NCBI GenBank assembly: GCA_904066235.2
Contig: CAJFCV020000006.1
Location: 10,788,001 to 10,852,000, forward strand
DNA from: Bursaphelenchus xylophilus
Lineage: Eukaryota > Nematoda > Chromadorea > Rhabditida > Aphelenchoididae
Direction of reading: 5' to 3'
Length of the DNA stretch: 64,000 nt
Below, one piece after another: positions 42,676-54,835 of this stretch (position 1 is the first letter of the stretch; each line of letters begins with the position of its first letter). The notes under the pieces are model-generated. The model saw nothing but the letters and a program-made list of their open reading frames with translations, did no database searches and was not told where the DNA came from. A program made the translations under genes and the position numbers.

Positions 42676-43345
42676 AGGACTGGGCCCGGTTTTGTCCCCA
42701 CTTTTTTTATTTTTTCGTCCCCTGGACGTTTTTGTCCCCAAGTCGTTTGTGACTGGGCACATTGTGCGTCCTATATAGTACTACTAAAAATTATGCATTC
42801 AGATGTCAATGCTGTTGGTTTGATGCCCAGTACTGCTCAAGCAATATGTTTTTAGCACTTGGTAATATACAGTACATATTGACAGGACTATACAGTATTA
42901 GCATTTTTATAAACTGCCTGGACTTGTTTTCGCTTTCGCACAGTGCATCTTGAACTTTTGTCGCCAACGCACTGTGGATTTTTGTCTTCGCGCACCGTGC
43001 AAACCTCGGAAAAGCCGATTGCACTGTGCACATTTTTGATCAAAATCGCCGCGGCGCAGTTGAGAAAAGCTTACGTCGCAGCGATATTTCAAATGCACAG
43101 TGCAAAACCAAAGAAAGATCAATGCACGGTGCAAAAAATCGCGGGCGTTTGTGCACAGTGCGCGCAGCGACAAAAGTCCAGGCACTTTGTGAAAATGCTA
43201 ATACCAAGTGCTCTGCAGTTTGTATCAGCGTCAAATGACACACAATGTGTCCAACCACAACCGACTTGGGGACAAAATCGTCCTGGGGACAAAAAAATAT
43301 AAAAGTGTAGACAAAACCGGGGTGGAGACCGAAACGTCCACTATA
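42676..43345. mobile_element. GTCCCC-armed fold-back element, diverged copy 3
   Basis: Left GGTTTTGTCCCCACTTTTTT and TGCATTCAGATGTCAATGC, right GACTTGGGGACAAAATCGTC. The arms are short and the centre is replaced by the TIR element at 42897-43204. Confidence 0.75.
42897..43204. mobile_element. TATTAGCATTTTTATAAA-ended TIR element nested in copy 3
   Basis: Mirrored TAGCATTTT, GCCTGGACTT and GCGCACTGTGC tracts at the two ends. About nine GCACNGTGC or near sites inside. Confidence 0.75.
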
Positions 43346-44445
43346 TACGTTTTTGGGGTATTCCTAAATTTTTATTTCGTTTTCCAAATAAAAAACCTTC
43401 CTTGCATGTTGAGGCGAGATATTCAAGAATAGAGGGCGCGAAAAATGGGGAGAGCGGCCAGAGTTGAAAAAGAAAAACTTTTTTGGTTTATAATTTGGCG
43501 AATTGCTCTGGGAAAAGTTTTTAGAGGCTGTCTGCTGCCCGTCTAGGATAATTGCAGAATTTCTAAATTTTAAATCTCAAAAAAAAAAATAAAAATAAAA
43601 AATTTTAATTTTTAAAAACTTTTGCCCTAGAATCTTGGTGGATATCATCGCAAACTATGGTCTAAAAATTTTTATGATCTAAAATTTTTTAAAAATTGTG
43701 TTCTTTAATTTGTTTCAGGCTGCAGCAAAATCGAAGGTCTGAAATTGATGTATTTTTCTCTCATCGTGTATTTTACTACTACTCATAACCATGAAAACTT
43801 TTTCCAAAATTTTTTTGCAGTTTTTGTTCTCTAGAACTTGCATTATGAATTTCAAACTTTAAAACGTCTTCAACAATTCGAAACTCGGAATGTTTAACTC
43901 TCCTGCGGTAGACTACAAGTTGGAAAACACTTGGGGTTTCCACTTCCTCCTTATTCCAGGAGGGAAAGTGTTTGAGAAATTAATTTTTTTGGAGTAAATT
44001 TCTTCCACGAGAAGGTGACGTATTTTACCAAAAAAAATTTTTTGAAAATGAAAAATCAAATTTTTGTCTAAATTTTTGACCTCTTAATACCTTTAAATTC
44101 CCTTGAATTGGACAGTTTTCAGGGAACGCATGCCCTTAGGGCTGCATAAACTTCAATTTGTCTTTGTATATTTGAACAGCTGTAGGGGTATTTTTGCTTT
44201 TTTGAAGCTGATAATTACCAGACATTGAGATTGGAAGTCCATTTTTTAGTTGCTAGATTTACAGATAGACAGTACAATATGTATTTCCCCAGAAAGTCTA
44301 AGTTTCTTAGAGTGTCGCGTTTGTAGCACTTCTCTCTAGGCGTAGCTGCGGTATTCCAGAGCAAGCCAGTCGTACCTTACAGGGGAAGTACTCCAAGTGC
44401 GGCGCTCAGATTTTCTTTAAATTTTTCACACACATCGGGTATGGA
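43346..44445. other. Unannotated AT-rich stretch
   Basis: Apart from a short fragment of the fold-back family at about 43410-43480 (GAGGCGAGATATTCAAGAAT), no feature seen. Confidence 0.4.
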
Positions 44446-44449
44446 CTAA

Positions 44450-44830
44450 ATATCAATTCCTGAAAATTTAAGCTCGCGCTTTGCGGCCGCCGCCGAGATA
44501 TCGAATGATTTTTGCCGCGGAGAGAGCACGCTCAACGTGGAGAGCGGTCAGAGAGAAAAGCGCTTTTTGGCCATAACTTTGGCAGTTTCGTGCGGAAAAA
44601 TTTGATTTTTTGTAGAAGCATTATCCTTTACGGTAGAAATAGGCACGAAACTTTTCGTGCCAAAATTCGGCAAAAAGTCCGAAATTTTGGCCGACTTTCG
44701 ATCTAAAAATCTCGGTTGTTTCTGCAAAGCGCGAGCTAGGATTCTCGCATATATCTTAGATTATTCTAAATTTGTGCCAAGTTTCATTAAAATCTGAGAG
44801 TCGCACTTGGAGTACTTCCCCAGTTAGCAT
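44450..44830. repeat. CCGAGATATTCAACG family, single long arm
   Basis: In order: GCTCGCGCTTTGCGGCCGC, GCCGAGATATCGAATGA, GAGAGCGGTCAGAGAGAAAA, TTTGGCAGTTTCGTGCGGAA and TACGGTAGAAATAGGCA. It ends with a copy of AGCGCGAGCTAGGATT. Confidence 0.7.
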
Positions 44831-44942
44831 AGCTAACAAGTTTTATGCCTCTAGTTTACTTTTTAATTATAAATTTACAGTGTCTTGATCTTTTTTTTAC
44901 TCTTTTTTGAACTGGCCCTGGCCCATGTGGCTCATTGCTACA

Positions 44943-45066
44943 AGTCTGTCGGGAAAATAATGAGCGCAATGATGCTGTGTCGCTGAAGTAATTTGGTTTT
45001 GCCGCGACATGAATCCTCTCGGCGGCGATGCGATTTTCAATGAAACAGAATGCTTATTATTTTGCG
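44943..45066. mobile_element. AGTCTGTCGGGAAAATAATG element, right end decayed
   Basis: Complete left end and family interior (GGCGGCGATGCGATTTTC). The right end reads CTTATTATTTTGCGTG instead of the canonical terminus. Confidence 0.7.
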
Positions 45067-45465
45067 TGATATTTTCCATTTCTTCTCTTTCCATTTATTA
45101 CATTTCCAAATCCACTTTATCGCTCTGCTATTCAAACGCGAAATTGTGCACCAATTTGAGTTACATTTTAATCGAATTAGGAGCCGCCCAACAAAGAAAC
45201 AATAACATCTTTTATCCTCACATGCCTCTACAAATTTGGGCGTTTCATAATGCAGCTGCGATGCCGCTTTATTTCTACAGTTTTTGGAGTGTTGTTTATA
45301 ATGTTTTGAAACGAGAAATTACATTTTAATGAGGAGAAAATACGAATATGTGGCAAAATAATGGGCGATCTCTGTTTTTGGAGGGATATTTTAGTGGAAA
45401 AATAAGTTTGTGGGGCTTTTAATAATTTTAAAAAATCCAAAAATGAGTCATTTGTAACTTTTCTC
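45067..45465. other. Unannotated stretch
   Basis: No supportable feature; short frames only. Confidence 0.4.
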
Positions 45466-45566
45466 AGTCTGTCGGGAAAATAATGTGGATTTGCTCTAGT
45501 CGCTGGTCGCTGCGATTCCAAGGCTTGACGAGCCCACATTATTTTCCCGACAAGCTCATAAGACAT
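45466..45566. mobile_element. Short AGTCTGTCGGGAAAATAATG element
   Basis: 101 bp, both ends present, one of the shortest members. Confidence 0.8.
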
Positions 45567-46074
45567 ATGTGAAATTTCCAGCTGACGCTTTTCAGAAAAT
45601 ACAGAGAGTTTTAAGTAGAAGGTTGGAAAAAATGTAACAATTTTTGGTGAATTTTGGCACAAAGATTTTTATGCTTATTTCTGCCGTTGAGAGTTATGTT
45701 TCCATAAAAAATCAACTTTTTTTTGCACGAAGCAGACAAAGCGTAAGCTTAAATTTTCAAAGAGTGGCGTAGAGCTTGATTTAATCTTTGACTTTCATGA
45801 TTTTTTGATTTTTTTTTTTATTTTTGAATATTATTTATAATTTTTTTTCTAATCATCAAAAATTTTTCTTTTATTTTTAATAAAAAAAAATTTTTTATTA
45901 TTTAAAAAAAAAAAATTTTTAAAAAAAATTTTCTTTTATTTTTGTTAAAAATCATTTTTTTTAATTATTTTTTTTGTCAAAAAATAACAATTTTTTGAAA
46001 CTTTTTTCTCATTAAAAATTTTTTTTTCCAAATCCCAGACTTCTGCAAAGTTTGTGTTTACTCAAGCGCTGTAA
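45567..46074. other. Family fragment then AT-rich low complexity
   Basis: A short fragment of the fold-back family (to about 45775) and then 250 bp of A/T homopolymer runs. Confidence 0.5.
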
Positions 46075-46267
46075 TTATCTAACAAGGGAATGGTCTGAAC
46101 TTCCCCCAGCGTTAAGGAAAATGGCTAGTACAGGTGGATAGAGCAGGTCGACTTTGGTAGAAAAAGGCAATTTCCAGCTGCAAAATAAGCACCGCCGACG
46201 AGAAAAATCGACCGAAATTTCCGAAAAAATTTCCTCTTTCTCTTCCCTCGGAAAAGAAGAGGAGCAT

Positions 46268-46350
46268 CCAATGGTTCGGTTGGTCGAGTGGATAGAGCGT
46301 CCGCTCGATATCCTTTTGGGGGTTGGTTCGATTCCGGGGCAGCGCGAGTG
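46268..46350 (+). tRNA. tRNA-like sequence with Pol III A and B boxes
   Basis: Box A like TTGGTCGAGTGG and a perfect box B GGTTCGATTCC, correctly spaced for a tRNA with a variable arm. I could not fold a good anticodon stem or acceptor, so it is probably a tRNA-derived promoter rather than a working tRNA. Confidence 0.35.
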
Positions 46351-46763
46351 GCTATGATAAGGCTTCAGTGAACAAGACAAACTCTTGTGAACAAAAAAAA
46401 AATTATTTTTCAATTTTTAGATTTTCTAGAGATCATAAAACACATAATAATAAAGGATTTTTATGTAAATTCCTCCATTTTTTCTGTAAGATTCCAGAAC
46501 GGTTCCAGTCATATTCAATAGTCTGGCCATGGACTGTCTGTTTTCCGAACACTAGTGGACGTTTGTCAAAACCCCCGATGTGCTTCAGTTTGCTCCTTAT
46601 TGGAGTATGATTGGGAACGTTCTGGAATCTTCCAGAAAAAATTGACGGAATTTACATGGAAATCCTTTTTTTATGTGTTTTATGATCTCTAGAAAATCTA
46701 AAAATTGAAAAATAATTTTTTTTTTGTTCACAAGAGTTTGTCTTGTTCACTGAAGCCTTATCA

Positions 46764-46855
46764 TAGCCACTCGCGCTGCCCCGGAATCGAACCAACCCCC
46801 AAAAGGGTATCGAGCGGACACTCTATCCACTCGACCAACCGAACCACTGGACGCT
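46764..46855 (-). tRNA. tRNA-like sequence, mirrored copy
   Basis: Inverse copy of the unit at 46268-46350, with GGAATCGAACC (box B) and CCACTCGACCAA (box A) on the plus strand. It differs by a few bases. Confidence 0.35.
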
Positions 46856-47050
46856 TCTCTTCTTTTCCGAGGGAAGAGAAAGAGGAAATTTTTTCTGAAC
46901 TTTCGGTCGATTTTTCTCGTCGGCCGTGCTTATTTTGCAGCTGGAAATTGCCTTTTTCTACCAAAGTCGACCTGCTCTATCCACCTGTGCTAATCATTTT
47001 CCTTAACGCTGGGGGAAGTTCAGACCATTCCCTTGTAAGACGTGTCTAAT

Positions 47051-47925
47051 TTTAGCTCAAAAAATAATTTTGGGCCGGGGATGGATTACTATTTACGAGC
47101 GCGTAATAGCCTCTGTTTTATCCGAAATTTGTAATCAAATGGGTTAGGAGGGTTGAAATTGTGTTTTCGGGAAAGTTTTGAGAAAATGAGGTTTTTTGAA
47201 GCTAAAAATAAAATTTTTCGAATTTTTGGGATTTTTATGAATTAAAAAATATATTTTAACCGAAATTTTTAAGATTAAATTTTTTTTGTTTTTTTTCATT
47301 TTAAAAATCTTTTTATTTTTTGGCAATTTTTGGGATGAAAAACTTTAAAATGCCTTAGAAATTGTTTATTTATTTTTTAATTAAAATCTAATTCAGAAAA
47401 AAGCCAAAAAAATGTTAAAAATTTTAAAAAAAGTCCAAAAAAATCCCAAAAATGTTCAATTTTTTCAGTTGACTCACTCTTTTACCCCCTATATTTCTCG
47501 TAATATCCGGCCAGCTTTTTTTTGAACGCCAAAAGAAGCCATTCAAAGAACTAGGCGCTTATCCGGCACCCGGTGACTAATCGCCCAAAACGTGGGATTT
47601 GGACCTCAAAAGTGTTTTTTGTTTATTCAAAAAAAGTGCATGATCATTAGGAAGTAAACTAGGGCACAGTCTGTGTGTTTTGTTAATATTGTCCTATTTT
47701 TAGGATTTAAAAAAAAAAATTTTGGAAAAATTTTTGAGTGTAATTTTTACGTATTTTTAGTCTGTACAAAAACACATTTTTTTGGAAACATTACCCTCTA
47801 CAGTAGAAATAGTCATGGAACTTTTCATGCCAAAATTCAAAAAAATGCCACGTTTTTTCCATCCTTACACCTAAAAATCCCGGTAATTCCTGCAATAGCA
47901 CGATCCAGAAACCTCACATTTGTTT
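47051..47925. other. Unannotated AT-rich stretch
   Basis: A small fragment of the fold-back family (CCCTCTACAGTAGAAATAG) at about 47790. Otherwise nothing recognised. Confidence 0.4.
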
Positions 47926-47928
47926 TAT

Positions 47929-48160
47929 AAGTCTGTCGGGAAAATAATGTGGCTCCGTCGCGCCTTGGAATCGCTTCGCGACGGCTGCTAGCCGTGGCTG
48001 GAGATTTAGTGCGCAACTGACGAGGTAAGAAATTCGCTGCAACAAAATCCACATTATTTTCCCGACAATAATATATTAGTCTGTCGGCAATATAAGAGCA
48101 CAACTTCGCGGCGCCTGCGAGACATTGCGACAAATCCACATTATTTTCCCGACAGACGAA
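47929..48160. mobile_element. Two AGTCTGTCGGG TIR elements
   Basis: 47929-48066 and 48079-48160, both ending ACATTATTTTCCCGACA. The second has a decayed left end (AGTCTGTCGGCAATATAA). Confidence 0.8.
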
Positions 48161-48205
48161 TAAGAATTTCTAAATTTTTATGCCAAGGTTCATCGAACGC
48201 CAAGA

Positions 48206-48605
48206 TTAGAGAGCTTGTTTATTCATAGTTTGTTTATCGCCCATTTTCTGCCCTTTCTTTGCACCTTTACCAATTCCAAAAATCCCAAAAATCATTGTTC
48301 CCGCCATCCAGGAGACGAATAATATTCCTTGTCGCTTAAAAACCAATTTTATTTTGTCATCCGCAGGACCAGACACTGGTCCCTTTGTTAATCTCAAAAT
48401 CTTCGGGACAATAAATCTCCACGCAAACAGAGCGCCAATATTTGAATGTTTTTCGCATGACGACGCTGTTGTTTGCAGTAGACCGCGATAAGGAAGCGAG
48501 AAGATTCTCCCGGGGATATTGGTCGATGATGTATGGGTTGTAGTGTGCAAAAGAGTGGTCAAGAACCACTTTTTTCGAGTCTACTGTATTTTTTTGACTA
48601 GTCAA
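48206..48605 (-). pseudogene. Possible small gene or remnant, unidentified
   Basis: Two overlapping minus-strand frames. One starts MTSQKNTVDSKK and stops after GTSVWSCG. The other continues with PVSGPADDKIKLVFKRQ, a membrane-like segment GILFVSWMAGTMIFGIFGIG and a Lys/Gln-rich end. A one-base frame change near 48362 would join them into about 130 residues. I do not recognise the protein and coding status is uncertain. Confidence 0.25.
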
Positions 48606-48698
48606 GTGCTCTCAGTACGGTGCTCATATTTGCTTTGAATTTTGCGCATACTTTGGGGCATGTAGACCACATATCAATTCCTGAAAATTTTAATACAG

Positions 48699-49152
48699 TG
48701 AGGGACCTGATCCAATGGCAAAAAACGTCTCACTTTGCATCCCGGAAGGGACCAAACTGACTCCAAATCCTTCCCTTCTCTAAGCTAAAAAACTCCGCTT
48801 TGAAAAGCGCGCCCTTTCGTTCAATAAGAGAGCGCTAGCTCCCATTCCTTCCAACAATATTCGCAATCAAAAAATTTTTCTTTTCTCGCATTCTTCTTCT
48901 CCGGGAAAAAAACAAAAAATTCGGCAAATACAGAAGGCCAAAAGAAAGAGAGAAGCGCAAAAGGCGCGCGCTTTTTGATTGCGAATATTGTTGGAAGGAA
49001 TGGGAGCTAGCGCTCTCTTATTGAAAGAAAGGGCGCGCTTTTCAAAGCGCAATTTTTTAGCTTAGAGAAGGGAAGGATTTGGAGTCAGTTTGGTCTCTTC
49101 CGGGATGCAAAGTGAGACGTTTTTTGCCATTGGATCCGGTCCCTCACTGTAG
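48699..49152. mobile_element. GGGACCTGATCCAATGGC palindrome, copy 5
   Basis: Arms 48699-48905 and 48960-49152 are nearly perfect inverted copies, about 200 bp each. Ends CAGTGAGGGACCTGATCC. The interior GGGAGCTAGCGCTCTCTTA differs from copies 1-4, so this is a distinct subfamily. Confidence 0.85.
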
Positions 49153-49189
49153 CTCGCGTTCTTCCGGCGCAGCCCAGACAGTCGAGCGG

Positions 49190-49540
49190 GGAAGAGAAAA
49201 GTTTTTCGCCTGTGACCGTTACGCTGCTTAACGAGAAAATGCGAAATTTTTCATGCTGATTTCAAGGGTAACGTTTCAACAAAAAAGAAATTTTTCCCAG
49301 CGCGAAATTGGCAAAGATATTGATAAGAGGTGTTTTTCTCTCTGCCCGCTGCGTGAAACCTTTTTTTTGACCATAACTTTTGCCAGTTTCGTGCGAAAAG
49401 AATAAATTTTTTGTGAGAGCATTGACCATACAGTAAAAATAGGCATGCAACTTTTCATGCCAAACTAATCGCAAGGAAGTACCTCAATTTTGCCTACTTC
49501 CAACCAAAAATTGTCGGTCATTTCCGCAAAGTGCAAATAG
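49190..49540. repeat. CCGAGATATTCAACG family fragments
   Basis: GAGAAAATGCGAAATTTTTC, TTTTTGACCATAACTTTTGC and CAGTAAAAATAGGCATG place this as arm and centre pieces. Confidence 0.6.
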
Positions 49541-50480
49541 TGTATAATACCTAATCCGATGCCCTCCAACGGTTTTACCCACCTCAAAATTCACTAATTA
49601 ATAGTTATCCTGAACAACGGGGATTACGGATATTTATACCACTCAATTCTTCATTAACCGGATTTTCGGTTAATCAAGCACATGCGGAGTCTTTGCTGAA
49701 GGCCATGAGTTTTGCTATGCATGACGTCCACGTTTGGCCTGCAATTAGAGAAACTCTTTCATGGTTTATAGGAAGACGCTATAATCGATTTTTGGCACCA
49801 ATTTTTCTCTTCGGCGGTGAGATTTTTTGATACCATATAGCCACAAAAAAACTGTATTTTACGGCGAGTGACCGCAAAGGCATAGGTCCGCCGTGGATCA
49901 AATTTAACTGCATTTTCGCCGCGTCCCAGCAACAAGAGCCATGCTGAACGTCACGACTGCAGTTGCAAGGCTAGGAAAAGCTAGAAAAAATATCACAACA
50001 TATGCTGTACTTTAAGAAATCCGAGCATCGTCTATGACGCATTTTCTTCGCAAGGATATTTTTTTCTTTAACTGGAAATGACACTTTGTTGTTAACAAAT
50101 TTATATATAAATTCTCTTCAGCTTCCTTGTTGCGCTAAAATTATTAATCAAAAAAGTCAGCGGTTCATTTACCAACTGTATCTTTGCCTTTTGTATTTAG
50201 TTTCTACCTGTTTATGAGCTTTCGACACAACTCAATTTTCGTATATTTGCTCTTGAATTTACTTTCCGTCAGTTTTGTGACTTATAGTGTGTGCAATATT
50301 GCTTCCAACAATCTGTAATTTCATTGTCTTTAATTTGCGAAACCTTCATTTTTTCTGGCCGCAATAATTGGAGAAAATAAAATTATTTTCTGGCTGTTTT
50401 GGCTAGTTAAGATTATATTTTGCTAGCCCATTCTCAAAATTTTTGTTTGTAGTCGTTTTTCTAGCTGACATGCCTTTATA
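49541..50480. other. Unannotated stretch
   Basis: No supportable gene or repeat. Confidence 0.4.
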
Positions 50481-50483
50481 GAG

Positions 50484-51400
50484 ATACTAGTTCGTTCGTA
50501 AATTGTTGGAGTGATCTTTGGCGTTTGCAGTGTGCAGAAAAAGTCAAAGTGCGAGCAATAGACCAAAAAAGTCTATTGCACGGTGCAAAAAGAAAGAAAT
50601 TGCACAGTGCAAAGTGAACTTTTGCAAGGGACCTTGGTTCCTCGTCAACACGATCAGACGCCGGGTCTCCTAATACACTGTCCTCGACAAGCTCTCCCAA
50701 ACTCCGACAGTGGTAAAAGTTCCTTATTTTGGCCACAACTTATAACTTTGCGGAAACTGGTCAGAATTAGCTCAAATTTAGCGTGTAGGCTCAGTTCATC
50801 GTTGTCAATGCCCGGACAGTGGATTTATTTTGTGAGGTACCTTCTTTTTACGTACCACCTTACCCTTCAAAAACGGCTGTGATTTTACACTTTATACGAT
50901 GAAACATGTCCGGAACTAGACTTATTGCCTCCGTATGGAACTAAATGAGTCGTCACAGCCTTCGTAGGTACCCTTAAAATTATAGAGCTATTATAGTAAT
51001 TCAGTGCCAGCTAGGTTTTTTCCTAATTTTAGTGCCCAAGCTTGGGCGCAGTTCGCAGAGTACCTTTGTTGTGGCCAAGATAAGGAACTTTTTCCCCAAC
51101 AATTACCAATGACCTTTTTATTCTCCAAATATCACAGTACACGAGATGCACAATAGATTCCAATTGTCCACACGCTCTGACGGCCAACCGCTCGTTCAGG
51201 CGACGAAAACTCCAAACTGATTTTCCTTTCCTTCCAAATCCACATCTCGGTTTGATTCCGATGTCCTTTCAGGTTTCGTGGCGGGACACAGTGACGGGTT
51301 GAATGCTGTTGCGGCGGCTGGGGCCTCACTTTTGTTTTTTTTTTGTTTTCTCACAGTGTATGCCGCCAAAATCACCACAGCGACTTTACGTATGCCAAAA
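50484..51400. mobile_element. Interrupted TIR element with inner inverted repeat
   Basis: The left end ACTAGTTCGTTCGTAAATTG at 50488 matches the family at 40548. A matching right end (CCGCCAAAATCACCACAGCG) lies only at about 51363. Between them are four GCACNGTGC-like sites (50525-50620) and an inner inverted repeat, GTTCCTTATTTTGGCCAC at 50720 mirrored at 51070. Confidence 0.55.
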
Positions 51401-52245
51401 AAGTGTTTTTTCTCTCTATTTCTCTCCACATTTACCAGACTCTCTCAACGACAAAGATCGTTGAATATCTGGGCTGCACAAAAAACGAAACCCACTTCCT
51501 TGTCCAAATCCTCTCACGTCTTTTTTGTCTATAAAATAAAGTCAAGTCCAAAGTTGGCATCACTTTTCTCTATCGTTTCCTTGTCACTTTTTTCTATCCT
51601 TTCCTTTCACTCCTTATGTAGGGACCATCCCAAAATCTGCAGTTGCTCTTTGCCAAATTAAGCCCTGCTCTCCAAACAAAACTCTCAATTTCCTCGCCGG
51701 GAAGTTTCGTATTTGCATAAAGCTATGGAGCCGTTGCATTCCAGAAGCCTTTTCCTTCCAGGTTATCATAACGTCGCATGCCAACTAAAAAAAAACAAGA
51801 GGGAACTCTTCAAGTTGGCAAAAAGGTGACACTTTTTGATTAAGCACTTGGAAGTTTCGAAAAATCCCAACGGTATATGATAGCATATTTGGAAGTTTCG
51901 CGATAGTAATATTTCTTTTCCATCACTCAATAAGTTTAACATTTCAATGCTATAGTTTTTAGACCACGTGTTTCTGCAGGGTCACTCCTCTATATTAGAG
52001 GAGTGACACATTAAAACACGTGTACGTCACAGAGCGTTGAAAGTGGCAATCCCCTCTAAGGCGCTGAAAAATGCGTATGATTCCCGATATACGCAGAGAT
52101 TACTGTCTTGTAACATTGTCTGAATAACGAGAAAATGATTATTCGATTTTTTTCCAAATGAAACTAACTAGGGAATGGGGACAAGGGGTTCCAATTGTGA
52201 TGCCCAAATTTTATCTATTTTTTTTACATATTTTGGCATAAGCAC
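51401..52245. other. Mostly unannotated; small hairpin at 51962-52028
   Basis: A fold-back family scrap lies at about 51415-51480. The hairpin has ACCACGTGTTT, a GTCACTCCTCTA stem and the mirrored AAACACGTGT end. Nothing else seen. Confidence 0.5.
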
Positions 52246-52249
52246 ATGT

Positions 52250-52695
52250 TTAATTTCTGAAAGTTTTAGCTTGCGCTTTGCAGGCACAGCCTATATTGAA
52301 CGATCTTTGTGACCGAGAGAGTGCGCGAAACGGGGAGAGCAGTCTGAGAGAAACTTTGTTTTTGGCCATTTCTTTGTTAGTTTCAAGCGGAAAAAATTGA
52401 TTTTTTGTGGAAATATTACCCTCTACAGTAGAAATTGGCATGACACATTTTGTGTCAAAATTTCCAAAAAAGTGCCACGTTTTTTTCCAACAAGACTTCA
52501 CAGAAATATGCGAAACTTTTCGTGCCTGTTTCAACCGTAGAGTGTAATTTTTCAGCAAAAAATCAATTTTTTCCGCGAGAAACTGGAAAAGATACGGCAA
52601 AAAACTGTTTTTCTCTCTGACCGCTTTCCGCGCTTTGTGTACTCTCTCCGCCGCAAAGGTCGTGAATATTTCGATTACTTATGATGTAAGTTTTC
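52250..52695. mobile_element. CCGAGATATTCAACG fold-back family, complete member
   Basis: About 445 bp with arms of about 200 bp. Left: GCTTGCGCTTTGCAGGC, GAACGATCTTTG, GAGAGTGCGCGAAACGGGGA, CCTCTACAGTAGAAATTGGC. Right arm the inverse, with CTCTCTGACCGC and GTGTACTCTCTCCG. The best reference copy in the window. Confidence 0.75.
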
Positions 52696-53244
52696 TGTCG
52701 ACAAAACAAATACTGTCATATTTACTGTTAAATTTCACATTAGCGACACTTTTTTTTTTGGTTTTTCACCTGTAACCTTCAAATAGAATTTTCTACTCTC
52801 CAACAAAACTTCGGCGAAAAAACACGTTGTTTACAGTCAGCTGCTTTTTGTATTATGTTTGCGTTTTTTTTTTTGGTTACGCAATATATTTACATATTGT
52901 GATGAATAAATATACAAAAGCTCAAAGGCTCTAATCTCTAAACAACGAGGATTAGCCGTCTATTCCGTGAAGTCTACTATTTTGACCGAGTTTTTGAGGG
53001 ATTTCCCTGCGGCATGACATTTTTTGGTGAATCCATTTCCGTTTTAACTGTAGTAAATTTGATTGAGAGAGTACTGATTAAATTTTTTTTGTTTTTAAAT
53101 TGAATTTTTTGAAGAAAAACGCTAATTTTATGGAGTTTTTCTCTTTGAAACATTGAATTCAAGAAATGAAATTTTCAAGAAAATGCCTCAGGCAATTATC
53201 ATAATTTTTTTTCAAAAAGCTCTATATGGTATACATTTCAATTC
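52696..53244. other. Unannotated stretch
   Basis: No supportable feature. Confidence 0.4.
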
Positions 53245-53550
53245 CTAAAAATGTCAGCTCACGCTTTGCAAGTGGAGCCAAGACATTCAATGATTTTTGC
53301 CGACGAGAGAGCATGGGGAATGAGGAGAGACGGGCAGAGAAATATTTTTGCTAACTGTTTGGTAGATATCCATCAGGTCTTTCACGAAGCATAGAATAAA
53401 AGTTTTCAAACTTGACTTTTTCTACGAGAAATTCGGACCGCTACAGCTGAAAATGATTTTTTGCCCTTCTCTCCTCATTTCCCATATTCTCTCGTCGTCA
53501 AAGATTGTTGAATATCTCGGCTCTACGTGCAAAACGTGAGTTAAAATTTT
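53245..53550. mobile_element. CCGAGATATTCAACG fold-back family, shorter member
   Basis: About 305 bp. GAGCCAAGACATTCAATGAT and GAGAGAGCATGGGGAA on the left are mirrored by CATATTCTCTCGTCG and TTGAATATCTCGGCTC on the right. Confidence 0.75.
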
Positions 53551-54005
53551 GCAGAGTTGAAATATGCTTCAGATAGGGCGTTTTGAAAAATTTTCATGAT
53601 TAATTTGCCTCCGGCATTTTTCGTCAAATTAAAAAATTTGAAAATCCCCAAAATGTCACGCCTCTTCAAAAAATCTTGTTTCAACACTTCTTACTTGTAA
53701 ATTATCACGTTCTCCACTTCACCTGTCTCTTTGTGGGTGTTCAACATGGCAAAACAGCGGTATTTTTGTATTTTGATGCATGCGGAAATTTCCGCACCGG
53801 GCAGACAAAAGAGTTTCGTCTCACGATATTGTGAGGAGCAAGACGGGAAAAGAAGTTCATATTCAGAAGTACGGCAGACACGGCTTATGATAACCTTATA
53901 TACCAACTTTTGAGGGCACGTAGGATATATATCTGTGTTGTAATAATTACTCTACGGTAATTTTTTAATAAAAACTTTATTCAAATTTTAAAATCAGCAT
54001 AATTT
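53551..54005. other. Unannotated stretch
   Basis: Two overlapping frames at 53691-53913 on opposite strands have no recognised similarity. Confidence 0.4.
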
Positions 54006-54009
54006 TTGA

Positions 54010-54360
54010 AAATTTTTGCCTTTGCTTTGTAGTTGCAGCCGAGATTTTCAACGAGCTTTTTGGCCAAGAGAGTACGGGAAACCTGGAGAGCGGTCAGAGA
54101 TAAAAATGCTTTTTTGCCATATCTTTGGCAGTTTCATGTAGAAAAAGTAGATTTTTTGTGGAAACATTACCCACTACGGTAGAAATAAACATGAAAATTT
54201 TTGTGTCAGAATTTGCAAAAAAGTCTCAAATTTTTGCCAACTTTCGACCCAAAAATCTCGGTCGTTTCTGCAAATTGCGAGCTAGGAATTTCGTATAATA
54301 TGTTATAGAAAGTGTCTATATTTGTGCCAAGTTTCATCAAAATCCGAGCTGCCATTTGCA
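54010..54360. repeat. CCGAGATATTCAACG family, single arm
   Basis: Left arm and centre in the usual order (AGCCGAGATTTTCAACGAGC, GAGAGCGGTCAGAGA, CACTACGGTAGAAATAAAC), ending GCGAGCTAGGAATTTCG. Very like 44450-44830. Confidence 0.7.
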
Positions 54361-54830
54361 TTAAATTTTTTTTTCAAATATTGCATAATTTTTAATTTCC
54401 AAAAAATTTTCATATTTTCCAAAAGTTAAATACTTTGTACCCAAAACGTTGTCCGTGACATTTCCAGCCCAACCCCCACGTATTTGTTGTTATTCGAAAT
54501 TTATATTGCGCTCTCCTGTTTACTTGCACCATCCCCCGGATTTTGGCACGGTGCAATCAAAATAGAAAATAAGGAAATTCTCCTGGAGTCCTAAATTTGA
54601 TCGTGTTTTGAACCTCACAAGGACATTTTGGTTCACGCCGGATTAGGTTTCTGCGGTTATCCGTGCTTATTTGGGCGAGGGCTGACTAATGAGTTCGGAA
54701 CCAAATTTTTATGTTTTTCTGTTGCTTCTGGGCCGGAAGGAGATGTCAGGGGATGTTTTTGGGCCTATTGGGGTTTACTTTGACGTATGATTGTTAATGC
54801 CAAATTTCAAGGGCAAGGGAAGACCAAAGA
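54361..54830. other. Unannotated stretch
   Basis: One GCACGGTGC at 54547. No other feature. Confidence 0.4.
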
Positions 54831-54835
54831 AATCT

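Larger units (their letters stand above)
46075..47050. mobile_element. 970-bp palindrome carrying two mirrored tRNA-like units
   Basis: Arms 46075-46420 and 46700-47050 are near-identical inverted copies (AAGGGAATGGTCTGAACTTC, AGGTGGATAGAGCAGGTCGA). A second inverted repeat in the middle mirrors AGATCATAAAACACATAA. Each arm has one tRNA-like sequence, so the two point towards each other. Confidence 0.85.
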
